Positions 7,316 through 15,471 of a DNA stretch of 29,913 nucleotides are shown here, piece after piece; position 1 is the first letter of the stretch, and each line of letters begins with the position of its first letter. Source of the stretch: an uncultured Flavobacteriales bacterium (GTDB lineage: Bacteria; Bacteroidota; Bacteroidia; Flavobacteriales; Crocinitomicaceae); NCBI GenBank assembly GCA_946478775.1, contig CAMLDR010000029.1:1-29913 (forward strand), given 5' to 3'. Position numbers and translations under genes: made by a program. Under the pieces are notes generated by a model. The model worked only from the letters and a program-made list of their open reading frames with translations, did no database searches and was not told where the DNA came from.

Positions 7316-10300
7316 ATGAAGAAACTTACAACTTTAAAAATGAGGAATCAAAAGATCTCAAGGAATCTCGCGCTGGGAATCCTGATGTCTATGGGTTCTT
7401 TGCTTTCTTTTGCGCAGACGGTAACGACTAGTGTTGCTACTGGAACGAATACATCGGCATTTGTGCCGATCTATGGAAATTACGGGTATACGTATTCTCA
7501 GCAAATTTACCTGGCATCTGATTTTGCTCCGGCAATTCAGGGACAGCCAAATACCATTACAAAAATCCGCTTTTTCAATGTAACGGGTTCTGTACAGAAT
7601 TCTACAAGCTGGACAGTTTTCATGGGAAGTACTACTCAGGCAAGTTTTCCGAATTTAAATGCAGCATCATGGGTTTCCCCTGCAAGTTTGACGCAGGTGT
7701 TTTCAGGTACATTAACAACTCCTGCTGCAAACAGCTGGGTTGAATTGGTTCTGACAACTCCCTTTCAATGGGATGGTGTTAGTAACGTAGTAGTTGCAGT
7801 AGATGAAAATACAGCTAGCTGGAGTACCGGAGATATCTTTTGGAGAAATCACGCAACTTCGGTTGAACGTTCGATGCAATACCGAAATGACAATACGAAT
7901 CCGAATCCGGCAAGCCCTCCGGCAGCAAATGGAAGATATTCATATGTGCCACAAATGCAATTTGATCACGAACCTGCTCCGGCATGTGCGGGAACTCCAA
8001 CACATGCAACCGCTGTTGCATCCGTTTCAACAATTTGCTCTAACAACCCGACACCGGTGAATTTATCTCGCACAGGATCAACATTTGCAAGTGGTTTAAC
8101 TTACCAATGGCAATACAATGATGGATCGGGATGGGTGGATTATGCAGGAGCAACTTCACCGATTTATGCTGCTACACCAACTCAAACAGTGAATGTGAGA
8201 TTGATTACTACATGCAGTGCTGCAAGTGCAGCGGATACTTCTGAAGACGCTACCATCAATGTGAATCCTGCTCCTACTGTAGCTGCGAATTTGACTTCAA
8301 TTGCATTTTGTTCAGGAAACCCGGTACAGCTTATCGCAACTGGTGCGGAAACTTATGCGTGGACACCTGCAACAGGATTGAATGTTGCAAACAACGATAC
8401 GGTTATGGCAAGTCCAACGAATCCTACTACTTATTCAGTCATAGGAACAGATTTGATGGGATGTAAAGACACTACAATGGTCATGGTTACTCCATTGAAT
8501 AAAATTACGAAGTCGGCTGCTTACACGCCTTCAACACTTTGTACACCTGGAACTCCTGTAACTGTTACAGCAACAGCAGCACCTGCTGTAATTAACGGAG
8601 GTGGGGCTTACGAATACAAATTTATCAGTGCAACCGGTGCGATTTTACAGGATTGGAGTGCTTCCAATACTTACAACTTCACTCCAGCAGCTGACAGTGT
8701 TTATAAAGTATATAGTGATTTCAGATCAAGTACTTGTCCGGATGCAATCGATTCTATTTTGACTTCGGTTACAGTTGGATTTGGAGCGAACGTAGCAGTT
8801 ATCGATTACGATTGTATCAATTTAGGTGGTACTGCTACCTTAAGTTCTATTTTCGGACAAACAAATACTGAAACAGTTTATACCAATCCCTTTGCAACTG
8901 CAGGTGATGTAACACCTACTGTTGTTACATTAAGCGGAAGTGCAGCAATTACAGGTGGAAGAGCAGAATTGACTCCTTCAGCTACAGGTGTGAACGGTTC
9001 GGTAACAATTAATGACCCGGCTTTCCACACAGGATTGAACAATGCGATGACAGTATCCTTTAAATTAACTGCTGATTTACCGGTTGGACCATTTGGTACT
9101 GGTGGAGCTGACGGGCTTTCCTATTCTTTTGGAAATGATGTAGGAACTACAGGCAATCAAAACGGAACAGGTTCTAAATTGAGACTTTCTTTTGATGCGA
9201 ACGATAACAGTCCGAACATTGCAGGAATCTACCTGGGATATAACGTAACCGGGACACTTTCGCCTGCTGGTGCAGGAACTTTGGCTTATCTTGGAAACAT
9301 CGCTTTGTGGAAAATCAGACAAGATGTACCGGTTGTATTGACAATCGATCCGAACGGAAAAGCAAGTTTAACAGTTGACGGAACAACGGTATTCCAGAAT
9401 ATCCAAATGCCGGCAGCTTATATGACTGCAAATACGACAGGGTGGAAGCACGTATTTGGTGCTGCTACAGGTGGTGACGGAATGAGACATGCGATTAAAG
9501 ATTTCAACGTCACGGCTCCGTCATTGGATTTTGCATTTGTTCCTGCAAACACAACTCCTTCAACATGGGGATCTGCAAGTACATTTACAAACGTTCAGCC
9601 TGGAACATACGATGTATGGATCAGCAGCAACGGATCAACTTCTTGTGCTAAGCTTATCGAAACAGTGGAGATCGTGAATACAAATCCACTGGTTCTTTTA
9701 GGGAACGATACAACAATCTGTGAAGGTGAGTCATTGACTTTAGACGCAGGTAATGCAGGTGCTTCTTATGTTTGGAGCAACTCTCAGTTGACTACTCAAA
9801 CACGTGTAGTATCTCAGGCTGGTCCTTACGTAGTAAACGTTACAGCAGCAAACGGTTGTGTGGGTGTTGGTTCCATCAATGTAGATGTATTAGGAGATCC
9901 TACTGCAGGAACAATCTTCGTACAGAACAATATGCCAACTTACACGTTCACTATTTTGAACCCACAAAATGCAAATGCATACTCTTGGGATTTCGGTGAC
10001 GGATCAACTATTGCAAATGCACCGGGAACGGTTTCACATACTTATTTGACTGCTGGTCCGAAACAAGTGTCTGTTACATTAACAAACGAATGTGGAACTG
10101 AAACTGTAATTGCAACCATTGTTGTAACAAGTACAGCGGATGTGGCATCAAACACCATTGAAGGGTTAAATGTATATCCAAATCCTGCTAATGAGCGTGT
10201 AACAGTTGAATTGCCAACTTCAGGAACAGGTTCTGTATTTAATACGACAGGTTCTTTGGTAACAACAATTGACAGCTTTACAGCTAAAACAGAAATTTCT

Positions 10301-10384
10301 GTGAGCGACTGGACACCGGGAGTTTATTTCCTGCATATCCAAAGCGAAGAGAAAACAAGTGTTATTAAGCTGGTAGTAGAATAA
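7316..10384 (+). CDS. Secreted T9SS protein with Ig-like, lectin-like and PKD domains and type A sorting domain
   Basis: 1022 residues. The N-terminus carries a signal peptide (about 15-34, ending SLLSFAQ); a second in-frame ATG at 7340 is an alternative start. The N-terminal third resembles a beta-sandwich with hydrophobic strands, followed by Ig-like repeats. Residues about 543-738 look like an L-type/ConA-like lectin fold: GGADGLSYSFGND, GSKLRLSFDANDN, VVLTIDPNGKASLTVDG and a final HAIKDFNV strand. A unit starting LLGNDTTICEGESLTLDAG is homologous to the NLGPDTTLC repeats of the protein at 1971. A PKD domain with YSWDFGDGS is at about 883-937, and the T9SS type A domain (YPNPANERVTVELP, GVYFLHIQSE) fills about 944-1022. 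Likely a surface or secreted glycan-binding protein; no enzymatic motif was recognised. Confidence 0.88.
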   Translation: MKKLTTLKMRNQKISRNLALGILMSMGSLLSFAQTVTTSVATGTNTSAFVPIYGNYGYTYSQQIYLASDFAPAIQGQPNTITKIRFFNVTGSVQNSTSWTVFMGSTTQASFPNLNAASWVSPASLTQVFSGTLTTPAANSWVELVLTTPFQWDGVSNVVVAVDENTASWSTGDIFWRNHATSVERSMQYRNDNTNPNPASPPAANGRYSYVPQMQFDHEPAPACAGTPTHATAVASVSTICSNNPTPVNLSRTGSTFASGLTYQWQYNDGSGWVDYAGATSPIYAATPTQTVNVRLITTCSAASAADTSEDATINVNPAPTVAANLTSIAFCSGNPVQLIATGAETYAWTPATGLNVANNDTVMASPTNPTTYSVIGTDLMGCKDTTMVMVTPLNKITKSAAYTPSTLCTPGTPVTVTATAAPAVINGGGAYEYKFISATGAILQDWSASNTYNFTPAADSVYKVYSDFRSSTCPDAIDSILTSVTVGFGANVAVIDYDCINLGGTATLSSIFGQTNTETVYTNPFATAGDVTPTVVTLSGSAAITGGRAELTPSATGVNGSVTINDPAFHTGLNNAMTVSFKLTADLPVGPFGTGGADGLSYSFGNDVGTTGNQNGTGSKLRLSFDANDNSPNIAGIYLGYNVTGTLSPAGAGTLAYLGNIALWKIRQDVPVVLTIDPNGKASLTVDGTTVFQNIQMPAAYMTANTTGWKHVFGAATGGDGMRHAIKDFNVTAPSLDFAFVPANTTPSTWGSASTFTNVQPGTYDVWISSNGSTSCAKLIETVEIVNTNPLVLLGNDTTICEGESLTLDAGNAGASYVWSNSQLTTQTRVVSQAGPYVVNVTAANGCVGVGSINVDVLGDPTAGTIFVQNNMPTYTFTILNPQNANAYSWDFGDGSTIANAPGTVSHTYLTAGPKQVSVTLTNECGTETVIATIVVTSTADVASNTIEGLNVYPNPANERVTVELPTSGTGSVFNTTGSLVTTIDSFTAKTEISVSDWTPGVYFLHIQSEEKTSVIKLVVE

Positions 10385-10452
10385 TAAACGAATTGAACGC
10401 TATTATCGGATTCTAATCCAGTTCGGTAATTTTTTAGGTATAATCTCAGTTT

Positions 10453-10490
10453 AAAGGGTAGTTCGTCAGTTGACGGATTACCCTTTTTTT
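10453..10490 (+). terminator. Rho-independent terminator after the T9SS gene
   Basis: AAAGGGTA (10453-10460) pairs with TACCCTTT beginning at 10479. An inner CGTCA/TGACG stem with small internal bulges lies between, and the 3' arm runs into seven T residues ending at 10490. It lies 69 nt after the stop codon at 10384. Confidence 0.75.
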
Positions 10491-10492
10491 GT

Positions 10493-10530
10493 ATACAAGT
10501 AGGGCGCAAAATTTTGCGCCCTACTTGTAT
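10493..10530. repeat. Perfect 38-bp palindrome between convergent genes
   Basis: The left arm ATACAAGTAGGGCGCAAAA (10493-10511) is followed with no spacer by its exact reverse complement (10512-10530). It begins two bases after the preceding terminator and ends 17 bases before the stop of the leftward gene ending at 10548. It can form a very stable hairpin on either strand, and a T-rich run follows on the plus side. It may be a bidirectional terminator or a member of a dispersed palindromic repeat family; compare 20196-20217 and 21502-21535. Confidence 0.85.
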
Positions 10531-10547
10531 TTGATTTTTTTACTGTC

Positions 10548-13118
10548 TCAAATAACCTCAATTCCCATAATACAAACATCATCCACCTGTTCGAAATTGG
10601 CTTTCCATTCGGAAAAGTATCTTTCCAGAGTTGAACCTTGTTCTGAAATGGAACTGCCCGCAGTGGTCAATAACAGATCCTTCAGGTTCTTTGTTTTCAG
10701 CTTCTTGCCGATAGGGCCGCCGAACTGGTCTGCAAAACCATCTGAAATGAAATACAGGCGGTCCTTCGGTTCCAGGCTTATTTCATGACTTGTGAAGGAT
10801 TTGAAATTCTCAAAATGTCCTACCGGCTGCTTGTCTGCTTTGATTTCAATTAGTTCGTTGCTGCGAATGATCCACAAAGGGTTGTGAGCTCCTGCCCACT
10901 GCATGGTCTTGGCACCGAAATCAATACAGGCCAGGGAAATGTCCATTCCGTCCTTCACTTTTTCATGTGCAGACTCGAAGGATTCTACTACCAGCTGAGC
11001 TGATTTGTCCAGGATTTTCCCCGGATCCGTGAGATTGAATTCCGTTACCGAACGCTTGATCGCAGAAGAACAGACCATGGAAACCAGAGCTCCCGGAACA
11101 CCGTGTCCGGTGCAGTCCGCAACTGCTACAATCCCAATTTTCCGACCGGCCATTTCAATCGTTTCGCAGACGTAGAAATCACCCGCTACAATGTCTTTCG
11201 GTTTGTAAAGCACGAAATTTTTCGGGAACAGGTCATCAATTTTTGCCTGGGGCGGAAGAATCGTGTTCTGAAGGCGTTTTGCATAATTGATACTGTCAAT
11301 GATCTCGTCATTCTTTTGCTGCAGGACCAATTGCTGTGATTCGATTTCCGCATTCTTTTCGGTCAGGGCTTTGTTTGCCGATTTTCGCTGTTTATTGCTT
11401 CTGGCAATGATAACGACCAGGCCGCCGATCAGTACCAAAACGATCAGCATACCGGAAATAATCGAGGTGTTTCGCTGATTGGTTGCCTGTGAAAGGTTCA
11501 GTTCTTTTTTGTTCAGGTTCAGGGAGTCTTCGATTTGCTGGGTCTGGAATTCCTGCTTCAACGAAAGGATCTTGTCGCTTAATTTCAGTTTATCAATGGA
11601 GTCTTTGATCTTACGGAAAGCTTCCAGGTTCTCATAGGCCGGTTTGTATTGTCCCAGTTTTCCGTAAACATTGGCATACAACTCATGCCGGTCTGCCAGA
11701 TGCTGACCTGTTACATTGCTTAAATCCTGGTATTTATCAGCTTCCTGGTAAGCTTTTAGTGCCTTGGCATATTCTTTCCGGTCGAAGTAAACCACCCCTA
11801 AGTTTTGATTGTAGCCAACCATTGCTTCCGGGTTGGGAGGTGTGCGCTTTAATTCAGCTTCGACTGCTTTCCGGAAATATTTTTCCGCCGGGTCCAATAG
11901 GTTCATTTCCTTGTAACAAACCCCGATTTTATTGTATAAAGTAGCATTTTCACCAGCGTATTTTTTTTCGATGAGTTCTTTCTCCAGGGCCAGGAGAATT
12001 TTCAACCCCTGTTTACGCGGAACCATGCTTGTTTTTTCAAAAGTGGCGGAAACATATACAAACAGCATATTGCTTTTCTTCGCTAACCGAATGGCTTCAT
12101 TGATTTCCGTGATAGCATGCGTGGTATCTTTCAATTGAATGTAAATGCTCGCCAGTTTCGCATGTGCGGAAGGAAGCATTTTCGTGTTTTTGGTCTTTTT
12201 AAAGAAAGCCATGGTAGATTTCGCACATTGGATGGCCGATTCAAAGTCGTTTAAGGCAATGTAATCGCTGATCTTGTTTTGGATCAGGGAATTGTACCTC
12301 AAAGTGTCTTTCGCTTTCAGGTAAATATCAGCGGCCTTGTCGTAATATTCCATTGCCTGCTTTGGTTTCCCGTAAGAAGAATAGGAGAGCGCCAGGTTTT
12401 CGTTGATCATTCCTTTTAGCGGAAGGTCGATTTCCCCGTTCATTCTATCGGCTTTCTTGTAAGCTTCAATAGCCTTTGCATTGTTTCCGGTTCGGAAGTT
12501 GATAACCCCCAGGTTCATCATCATCCCTGCAATTCCGGAACTGTCGCGCGGATCGGTATACTCAACCGATTTTTCAAAGTTGTAAATGGATTTTTTGGTG
12601 TTTCCAAGCATATAGCTGCTAATCCCCATCATGCTGTATACTTCGGAAAGCGGAAATCCTTTGTATTTCTTGAAAAGAGTTATGTTCTTTTCTCCATGGG
12701 CAATGACCTCGGGTTCCTTGTCGAGTTTATCAAGCACTTTCATCTCAAAGAATTTGCCGAACGCATACACTAAAGTAATAGGCTGGTTATCGGTATTGAA
12801 CTCACGAATTTCCTTGAGTTTCTCTTCACTATCCGTTTTCTTGGTGATCTCAAACAGCTCAAGCAGTTTCACATGTTTTGCATCTGTTTTGGAGGCAAAT
12901 TTTTTCTGAGCTGCCGGAAGTTCTTTCTTGAAGTAACTGCTCAGCAAACGGAGATTCATGAATTCATAGGCAATTTTTTGGTCACCTGTGCTTTGCTCGA
13001 TCTTTTTAGGATATTCTTTCTTTCTGACCTTTTCAATTTGTTCGATTTCCTGCGCGTTGACGAAAGTTGCCGGAATCAATAAAGCGAAAAGTATTGCCAA
13101 AAACGGTCCAGTTTTCAT
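10548..13118 (-). CDS. Membrane TPR protein with C-terminal PP2C/SpoIIE-type Ser/Thr phosphatase domain
   Basis: 856 residues. A signal peptide (about 1-22, ending TFVNAQ) is followed by a periplasmic TPR array (about 100-510; for example MMNLGVINFRTGNNAKAIEA and ATLYNKIGVCYKEMNLLDPA). One transmembrane helix lies at about 550-575 (IISGMLIVLVLIGGLVVIIA), then a short coiled coil (KALTEKNAEIESQQLVLQQK). The SpoIIE-like phosphatase domain (about 630-856) has metal-binding acidic motifs GDFYVCE and VADCTGHGVPGALVSMV, and DRLYFISDGFADQFGG near the end. Such proteins usually dephosphorylate anti-anti-sigma or other partner-switch proteins in response to an external signal; no STAS or partner gene is in the window. 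It is monocistronic, convergent with the T9SS gene and divergent from rfbB. Confidence 0.88.
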   Translation of the reverse strand: MKTGPFLAILFALLIPATFVNAQEIEQIEKVRKKEYPKKIEQSTGDQKIAYEFMNLRLLSSYFKKELPAAQKKFASKTDAKHVKLLELFEITKKTDSEEKLKEIREFNTDNQPITLVYAFGKFFEMKVLDKLDKEPEVIAHGEKNITLFKKYKGFPLSEVYSMMGISSYMLGNTKKSIYNFEKSVEYTDPRDSSGIAGMMMNLGVINFRTGNNAKAIEAYKKADRMNGEIDLPLKGMINENLALSYSSYGKPKQAMEYYDKAADIYLKAKDTLRYNSLIQNKISDYIALNDFESAIQCAKSTMAFFKKTKNTKMLPSAHAKLASIYIQLKDTTHAITEINEAIRLAKKSNMLFVYVSATFEKTSMVPRKQGLKILLALEKELIEKKYAGENATLYNKIGVCYKEMNLLDPAEKYFRKAVEAELKRTPPNPEAMVGYNQNLGVVYFDRKEYAKALKAYQEADKYQDLSNVTGQHLADRHELYANVYGKLGQYKPAYENLEAFRKIKDSIDKLKLSDKILSLKQEFQTQQIEDSLNLNKKELNLSQATNQRNTSIISGMLIVLVLIGGLVVIIARSNKQRKSANKALTEKNAEIESQQLVLQQKNDEIIDSINYAKRLQNTILPPQAKIDDLFPKNFVLYKPKDIVAGDFYVCETIEMAGRKIGIVAVADCTGHGVPGALVSMVCSSAIKRSVTEFNLTDPGKILDKSAQLVVESFESAHEKVKDGMDISLACIDFGAKTMQWAGAHNPLWIIRSNELIEIKADKQPVGHFENFKSFTSHEISLEPKDRLYFISDGFADQFGGPIGKKLKTKNLKDLLLTTAGSSISEQGSTLERYFSEWKANFEQVDDVCIMGIEVI

Positions 13119-13137
13119 AGTGAGTGAATTTTGGATG

Positions 13138-13145
13138 CAAAGGTA
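13138..13145 (-). promoter_or_regulatory. -7 promoter element TACCTTTG for the phosphatase gene
   Basis: Read on the minus strand, TACCTTTG is an exact TAnnTTTG match 19 nt before the ATG at 13118. No clear TTTG is seen at the expected upstream distance. The 193-bp gap between this gene and rfbB otherwise contains AATGAG-like purine-rich sequence on the minus strand (about 13230-13280) and nothing recognisable. Confidence 0.5.
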
Positions 13146-13311
13146 GCCAAATCAGCTGGTTAATAACTTGGTTCTGAAGTTTAATGGAAACTTAAGATTG
13201 GAATCCCAATCAAAACAGGATGGAGTACGGAATTGAAAATGAAATCTAAATCCTCATTCTCACGCTCATTTCCATTCTGATAAAAGTTAATTGGTTATTT
13301 TTACTCCTTGT

Positions 13312-14370
13312 ATGACTACACAGAGAAATATACTGGTTACAGGCGGTGCGGGATTTATCGGGTCTCATTTGGTGCGCCTGTTGGTAAATAAATATCCGTC
13401 TTATCACATGGTAACTTTTGATTCACTGACTTACGCAGGAAATCTGGCCAATTTGAAAGACATAATCGATGCAAAAAATCACACTTTTTTCAAAGGAGAT
13501 ATCACTTCTGAACAAGATGTAAAGGAAGCCTTCGAAAAACATCAGATTACGGATGTCATTCATTTGGCTGCTGAATCTCATGTAGACCGCTCAATCGAAG
13601 GGCCGATGGAATTCGTGCAGACCAACGTGGTAGGAACAGTGAATCTGATGAACCAGGCCAGAGCCTACTGGAAAACGTTGGAAGATCATATTTTTTATCA
13701 TGTTTCCACAGACGAAGTGTTCGGATCACTGGGTATGGAAGGATTTTTTACGGAAACCACACCTTATGATCCGCGAAGTCCTTATTCTGCTTCGAAAGCT
13801 GCTTCTGATCACTTTGTTTCTGCATATTATCATACCTACGGATTCCCGGTTAAAAGATCGAATTGTTCCAACAATTACGGGAGCAATCATCACCCGGAAA
13901 AGCTGATTCCGCTGATGATCAATAATATCCTGAACAAGAAACCGCTGCCCGTTTACGGAGAAGGGATCAATGTGAGGGATTGGTTGTGGGTAGAAGATCA
14001 TGCGAGGGCAATTGATGTGATTTTTCACCACGGAGCAATTGGCTGTAATTACAATGTGGGCGGTTGGAACGAATGGAGGAACATTGACCTGATTCACGAA
14101 CTTTGTACCATTATGGACCGGGAATTGGGACGTAAATCCGGAGAAAGTGCTGAATTGATTTCGTATGTAAAAGACCGCGCCGGACATGATCTGCGCTACG
14201 CGATAGATGCAACCAAACTGTTTGATGAATTGGGCTGGAAGCCAAGCATTACCTTTGAAGAAGGCCTCAGAAATACAGTCGTTTGGTATTTGAATAACCA
14301 GGATTGGGTGAAAGAAGTAACTTCGGGGGCTTACCAGGATTATTACAAGAATATGTACAACCAGCGCTAG
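13312..14370 (+). CDS. rfbB: dTDP-glucose 4,6-dehydratase
   Basis: 352 residues from the ATG at 13312; an in-frame TTG at 13291 would add seven residues unlike the family start. It is a short-chain dehydrogenase/reductase of the extended type. The NAD-binding motif is TGGAGFIGSH (about 10-19), the catalytic Thr-Asp-Glu triad is in STDEVFG (T133-D134-E135), and the YxxxK pair is Y158/K162 in SPYSASKAASDH. NYGSNHHPEKLIPLMI and YGEGINVRDWLWVEDH are RmlB signatures. It converts dTDP-glucose to dTDP-4-keto-6-deoxyglucose in the cytoplasm, the branch point to dTDP-rhamnose and other deoxysugars. rmlA, rmlC and rmlD are not in the window. The stop is one base from the next ATG, so the two genes form an operon. 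Confidence 0.95.
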   Translation: MTTQRNILVTGGAGFIGSHLVRLLVNKYPSYHMVTFDSLTYAGNLANLKDIIDAKNHTFFKGDITSEQDVKEAFEKHQITDVIHLAAESHVDRSIEGPMEFVQTNVVGTVNLMNQARAYWKTLEDHIFYHVSTDEVFGSLGMEGFFTETTPYDPRSPYSASKAASDHFVSAYYHTYGFPVKRSNCSNNYGSNHHPEKLIPLMINNILNKKPLPVYGEGINVRDWLWVEDHARAIDVIFHHGAIGCNYNVGGWNEWRNIDLIHELCTIMDRELGRKSGESAELISYVKDRAGHDLRYAIDATKLFDELGWKPSITFEEGLRNTVVWYLNNQDWVKEVTSGAYQDYYKNMYNQR

Positions 14371-14371
14371 A

Positions 14372-15115
14372 ATGGGATTGTTGAATGTGTTTAAGCGACC
14401 AAAAAAGGAAGCGGCCAATTTGGGAGGAACCTTGCTTGTCGATATTCACAGCCATTTGCTTCCCGGGATCGATGACGGAGCGCCAACCATGGACCATACC
14501 ATCGGAATGCTCCGGAAGTTTGAAGAGCTGGGTTATCAAAAGTTAATTCTTACTCCGCATGTCATGTTGGGAGTGTATGACAACTCTTCTGAGATCATTT
14601 TACAAAAACTCGAGGAAGTCAGAACAGTAAGCCGGGAATTAGGTCTAAAGCTGGTTCTTGAAGCCTCGGCAGAATACTACTTCGATGAAACACTGTTTGA
14701 GCGGATCCGCACTAAGGATTTACTGCCTTTTCACGGAAATCACATCCTGTTCGAGTTCTCATTTCGAAATCAGCCTTCACAGGTAGAAGACATCGTTTTC
14801 GGATTGAAATCAGCCGGATACCAACCCGTATTGGCGCATTTTGAACGGTATATGTACTTTCATCCGGCCATTGAAATTGCCAGGTCCCTGCGCGAGCGTG
14901 GCTGCTACATCCAGGTAAATCTGAATTCGTTTACAGGACATTACGGACCAGATGTGAAAAATCAGGCTATTCGTTTGCTGAAAGCCGGCTTGATTGATAT
15001 TTTGGGAAGTGACTGCCACCGCATTCAGCATCTGCAATTGTTGGAAGCATCATTAAGCCAGCCAATTTTCCATCAGCTTTTGGAGTTGAAAGTGAAAAAC
15101 AGACAGTTTCTTTAA
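14372..15115 (+). CDS. CpsB/YwqE-like PHP-domain tyrosine-protein phosphatase
   Basis: 247 residues. The PHP metal-binding motif DIHSHLLPGIDDG has His26 and His28, followed by LTPHVM, a conserved central EYYFDE segment and the closing GSDCHR motif. This matches the manganese-dependent CpsB/YwqE phosphatases that dephosphorylate the tyrosine cluster of bacterial BY-kinases and so control capsule chain length. It is co-transcribed with rfbB (gap of one base), consistent with a role in surface polysaccharide synthesis. The cognate BY-kinase is not in the window. Length and motif order are typical and nothing appears truncated. Confidence 0.88.
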   Translation: MGLLNVFKRPKKEAANLGGTLLVDIHSHLLPGIDDGAPTMDHTIGMLRKFEELGYQKLILTPHVMLGVYDNSSEIILQKLEEVRTVSRELGLKLVLEASAEYYFDETLFERIRTKDLLPFHGNHILFEFSFRNQPSQVEDIVFGLKSAGYQPVLAHFERYMYFHPAIEIARSLRERGCYIQVNLNSFTGHYGPDVKNQAIRLLKAGLIDILGSDCHRIQHLQLLEASLSQPIFHQLLELKVKNRQFL

Positions 15116-15121
15116 TAAAAA

Positions 15122-15170
15122 AACAGGCGATCCATAGATTAATCAGGTTATTCTGATTTCAGTACCTGTT
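15122..15170 (+). other. Nested inverted repeats just after the PHP phosphatase gene
   Basis: AACAGG (15122-15127) can pair with CCTGTT (15165-15170), enclosing AATCAG/CTGATT (15141-15146 with 15153-15158, loop GTTATT). No T-run follows, so this is a two-tier stem rather than a standard terminator. It starts only seven bases after the stop codon and may stabilise the 3' end of the rfbB operon transcript. Confidence 0.35.
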
Positions 15171-15212
15171 AGCAGGCATTCTTATTCTTCCCACAGATTC
15201 GCAGATATTAGG

Positions 15213-15319
15213 GAAGCGCTTACCGGTCGCTTCTTTTTCTGTAATCATTCATTCAGAACTGAGCGAGACCGGTGCGCCTATGCTGAAGCTTCAGCGTAAG
15301 CATTAGGCTCGCTTTTATT
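15213..15319 (+). terminator. Two terminator-like hairpins in the 356-bp gene-free stretch 15116-15471
   Basis: GAAGCG (15213-15218) pairs with CGCTTC (15228-15233) and is followed by TTTTTCT. A second, longer hairpin combines GCGAG/CTCGC with GCCTA/TAGGC (15276-15280 with 15304-15308) around the perfect palindrome GCTGAAGCTTCAGC (15282-15295), and runs into TTTTATTT. The segments around ACCGGT in the two hairpins (15222-15227 and 15268-15273) are also inverted copies of one another, so alternative pairings exist. No ORF, tRNA or known RNA family was recognised; the remaining bases up to 15370 show nothing further. Confidence 0.45.
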
Positions 15320-15373
15320 TGTGCATCAGTGGGAAAAGAAGTTGGACTGAGCCTGAACATTTGTTAAAATTTC

Positions 15374-15405
15374 TTTGGAAAGTTCGTTTTTTTGATCTAC
15401 ATTTT
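15374..15405 (+). promoter_or_regulatory. Promoter of the YceI-fusion gene (TTTG - 20 bp - TACATTTT)
   Basis: TTTG at 15374-15377 and TACATTTT at 15398-15405 are separated by 20 bp, the spacing of Bacteroidetes housekeeping promoters; only the last base of TAnnTTTG differs. The leader would be about 60 nt, with AAAAAAGGA just before the ATG as a plausible ribosome binding site. Confidence 0.55.
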
Positions 15406-15471
15406 CCGGTAATTCCAACAAAGTATTGCCACACAAACAGTTTGTTTATACACTCGTAAAAAAGGACACTT

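Noticed and set aside
13296..13303. TATTTTTA as a -7 promoter element for rfbB
   Set aside because: It misses the final G of TAnnTTTG and sits only eight bases before the ATG, with no -33 partner; too weak to call.
13726..14418. 230-codon minus-strand open frame opposite rfbB
   Set aside because: rfbB carries all catalytic motifs over this stretch; the antisense frame shows no recognisable domain.
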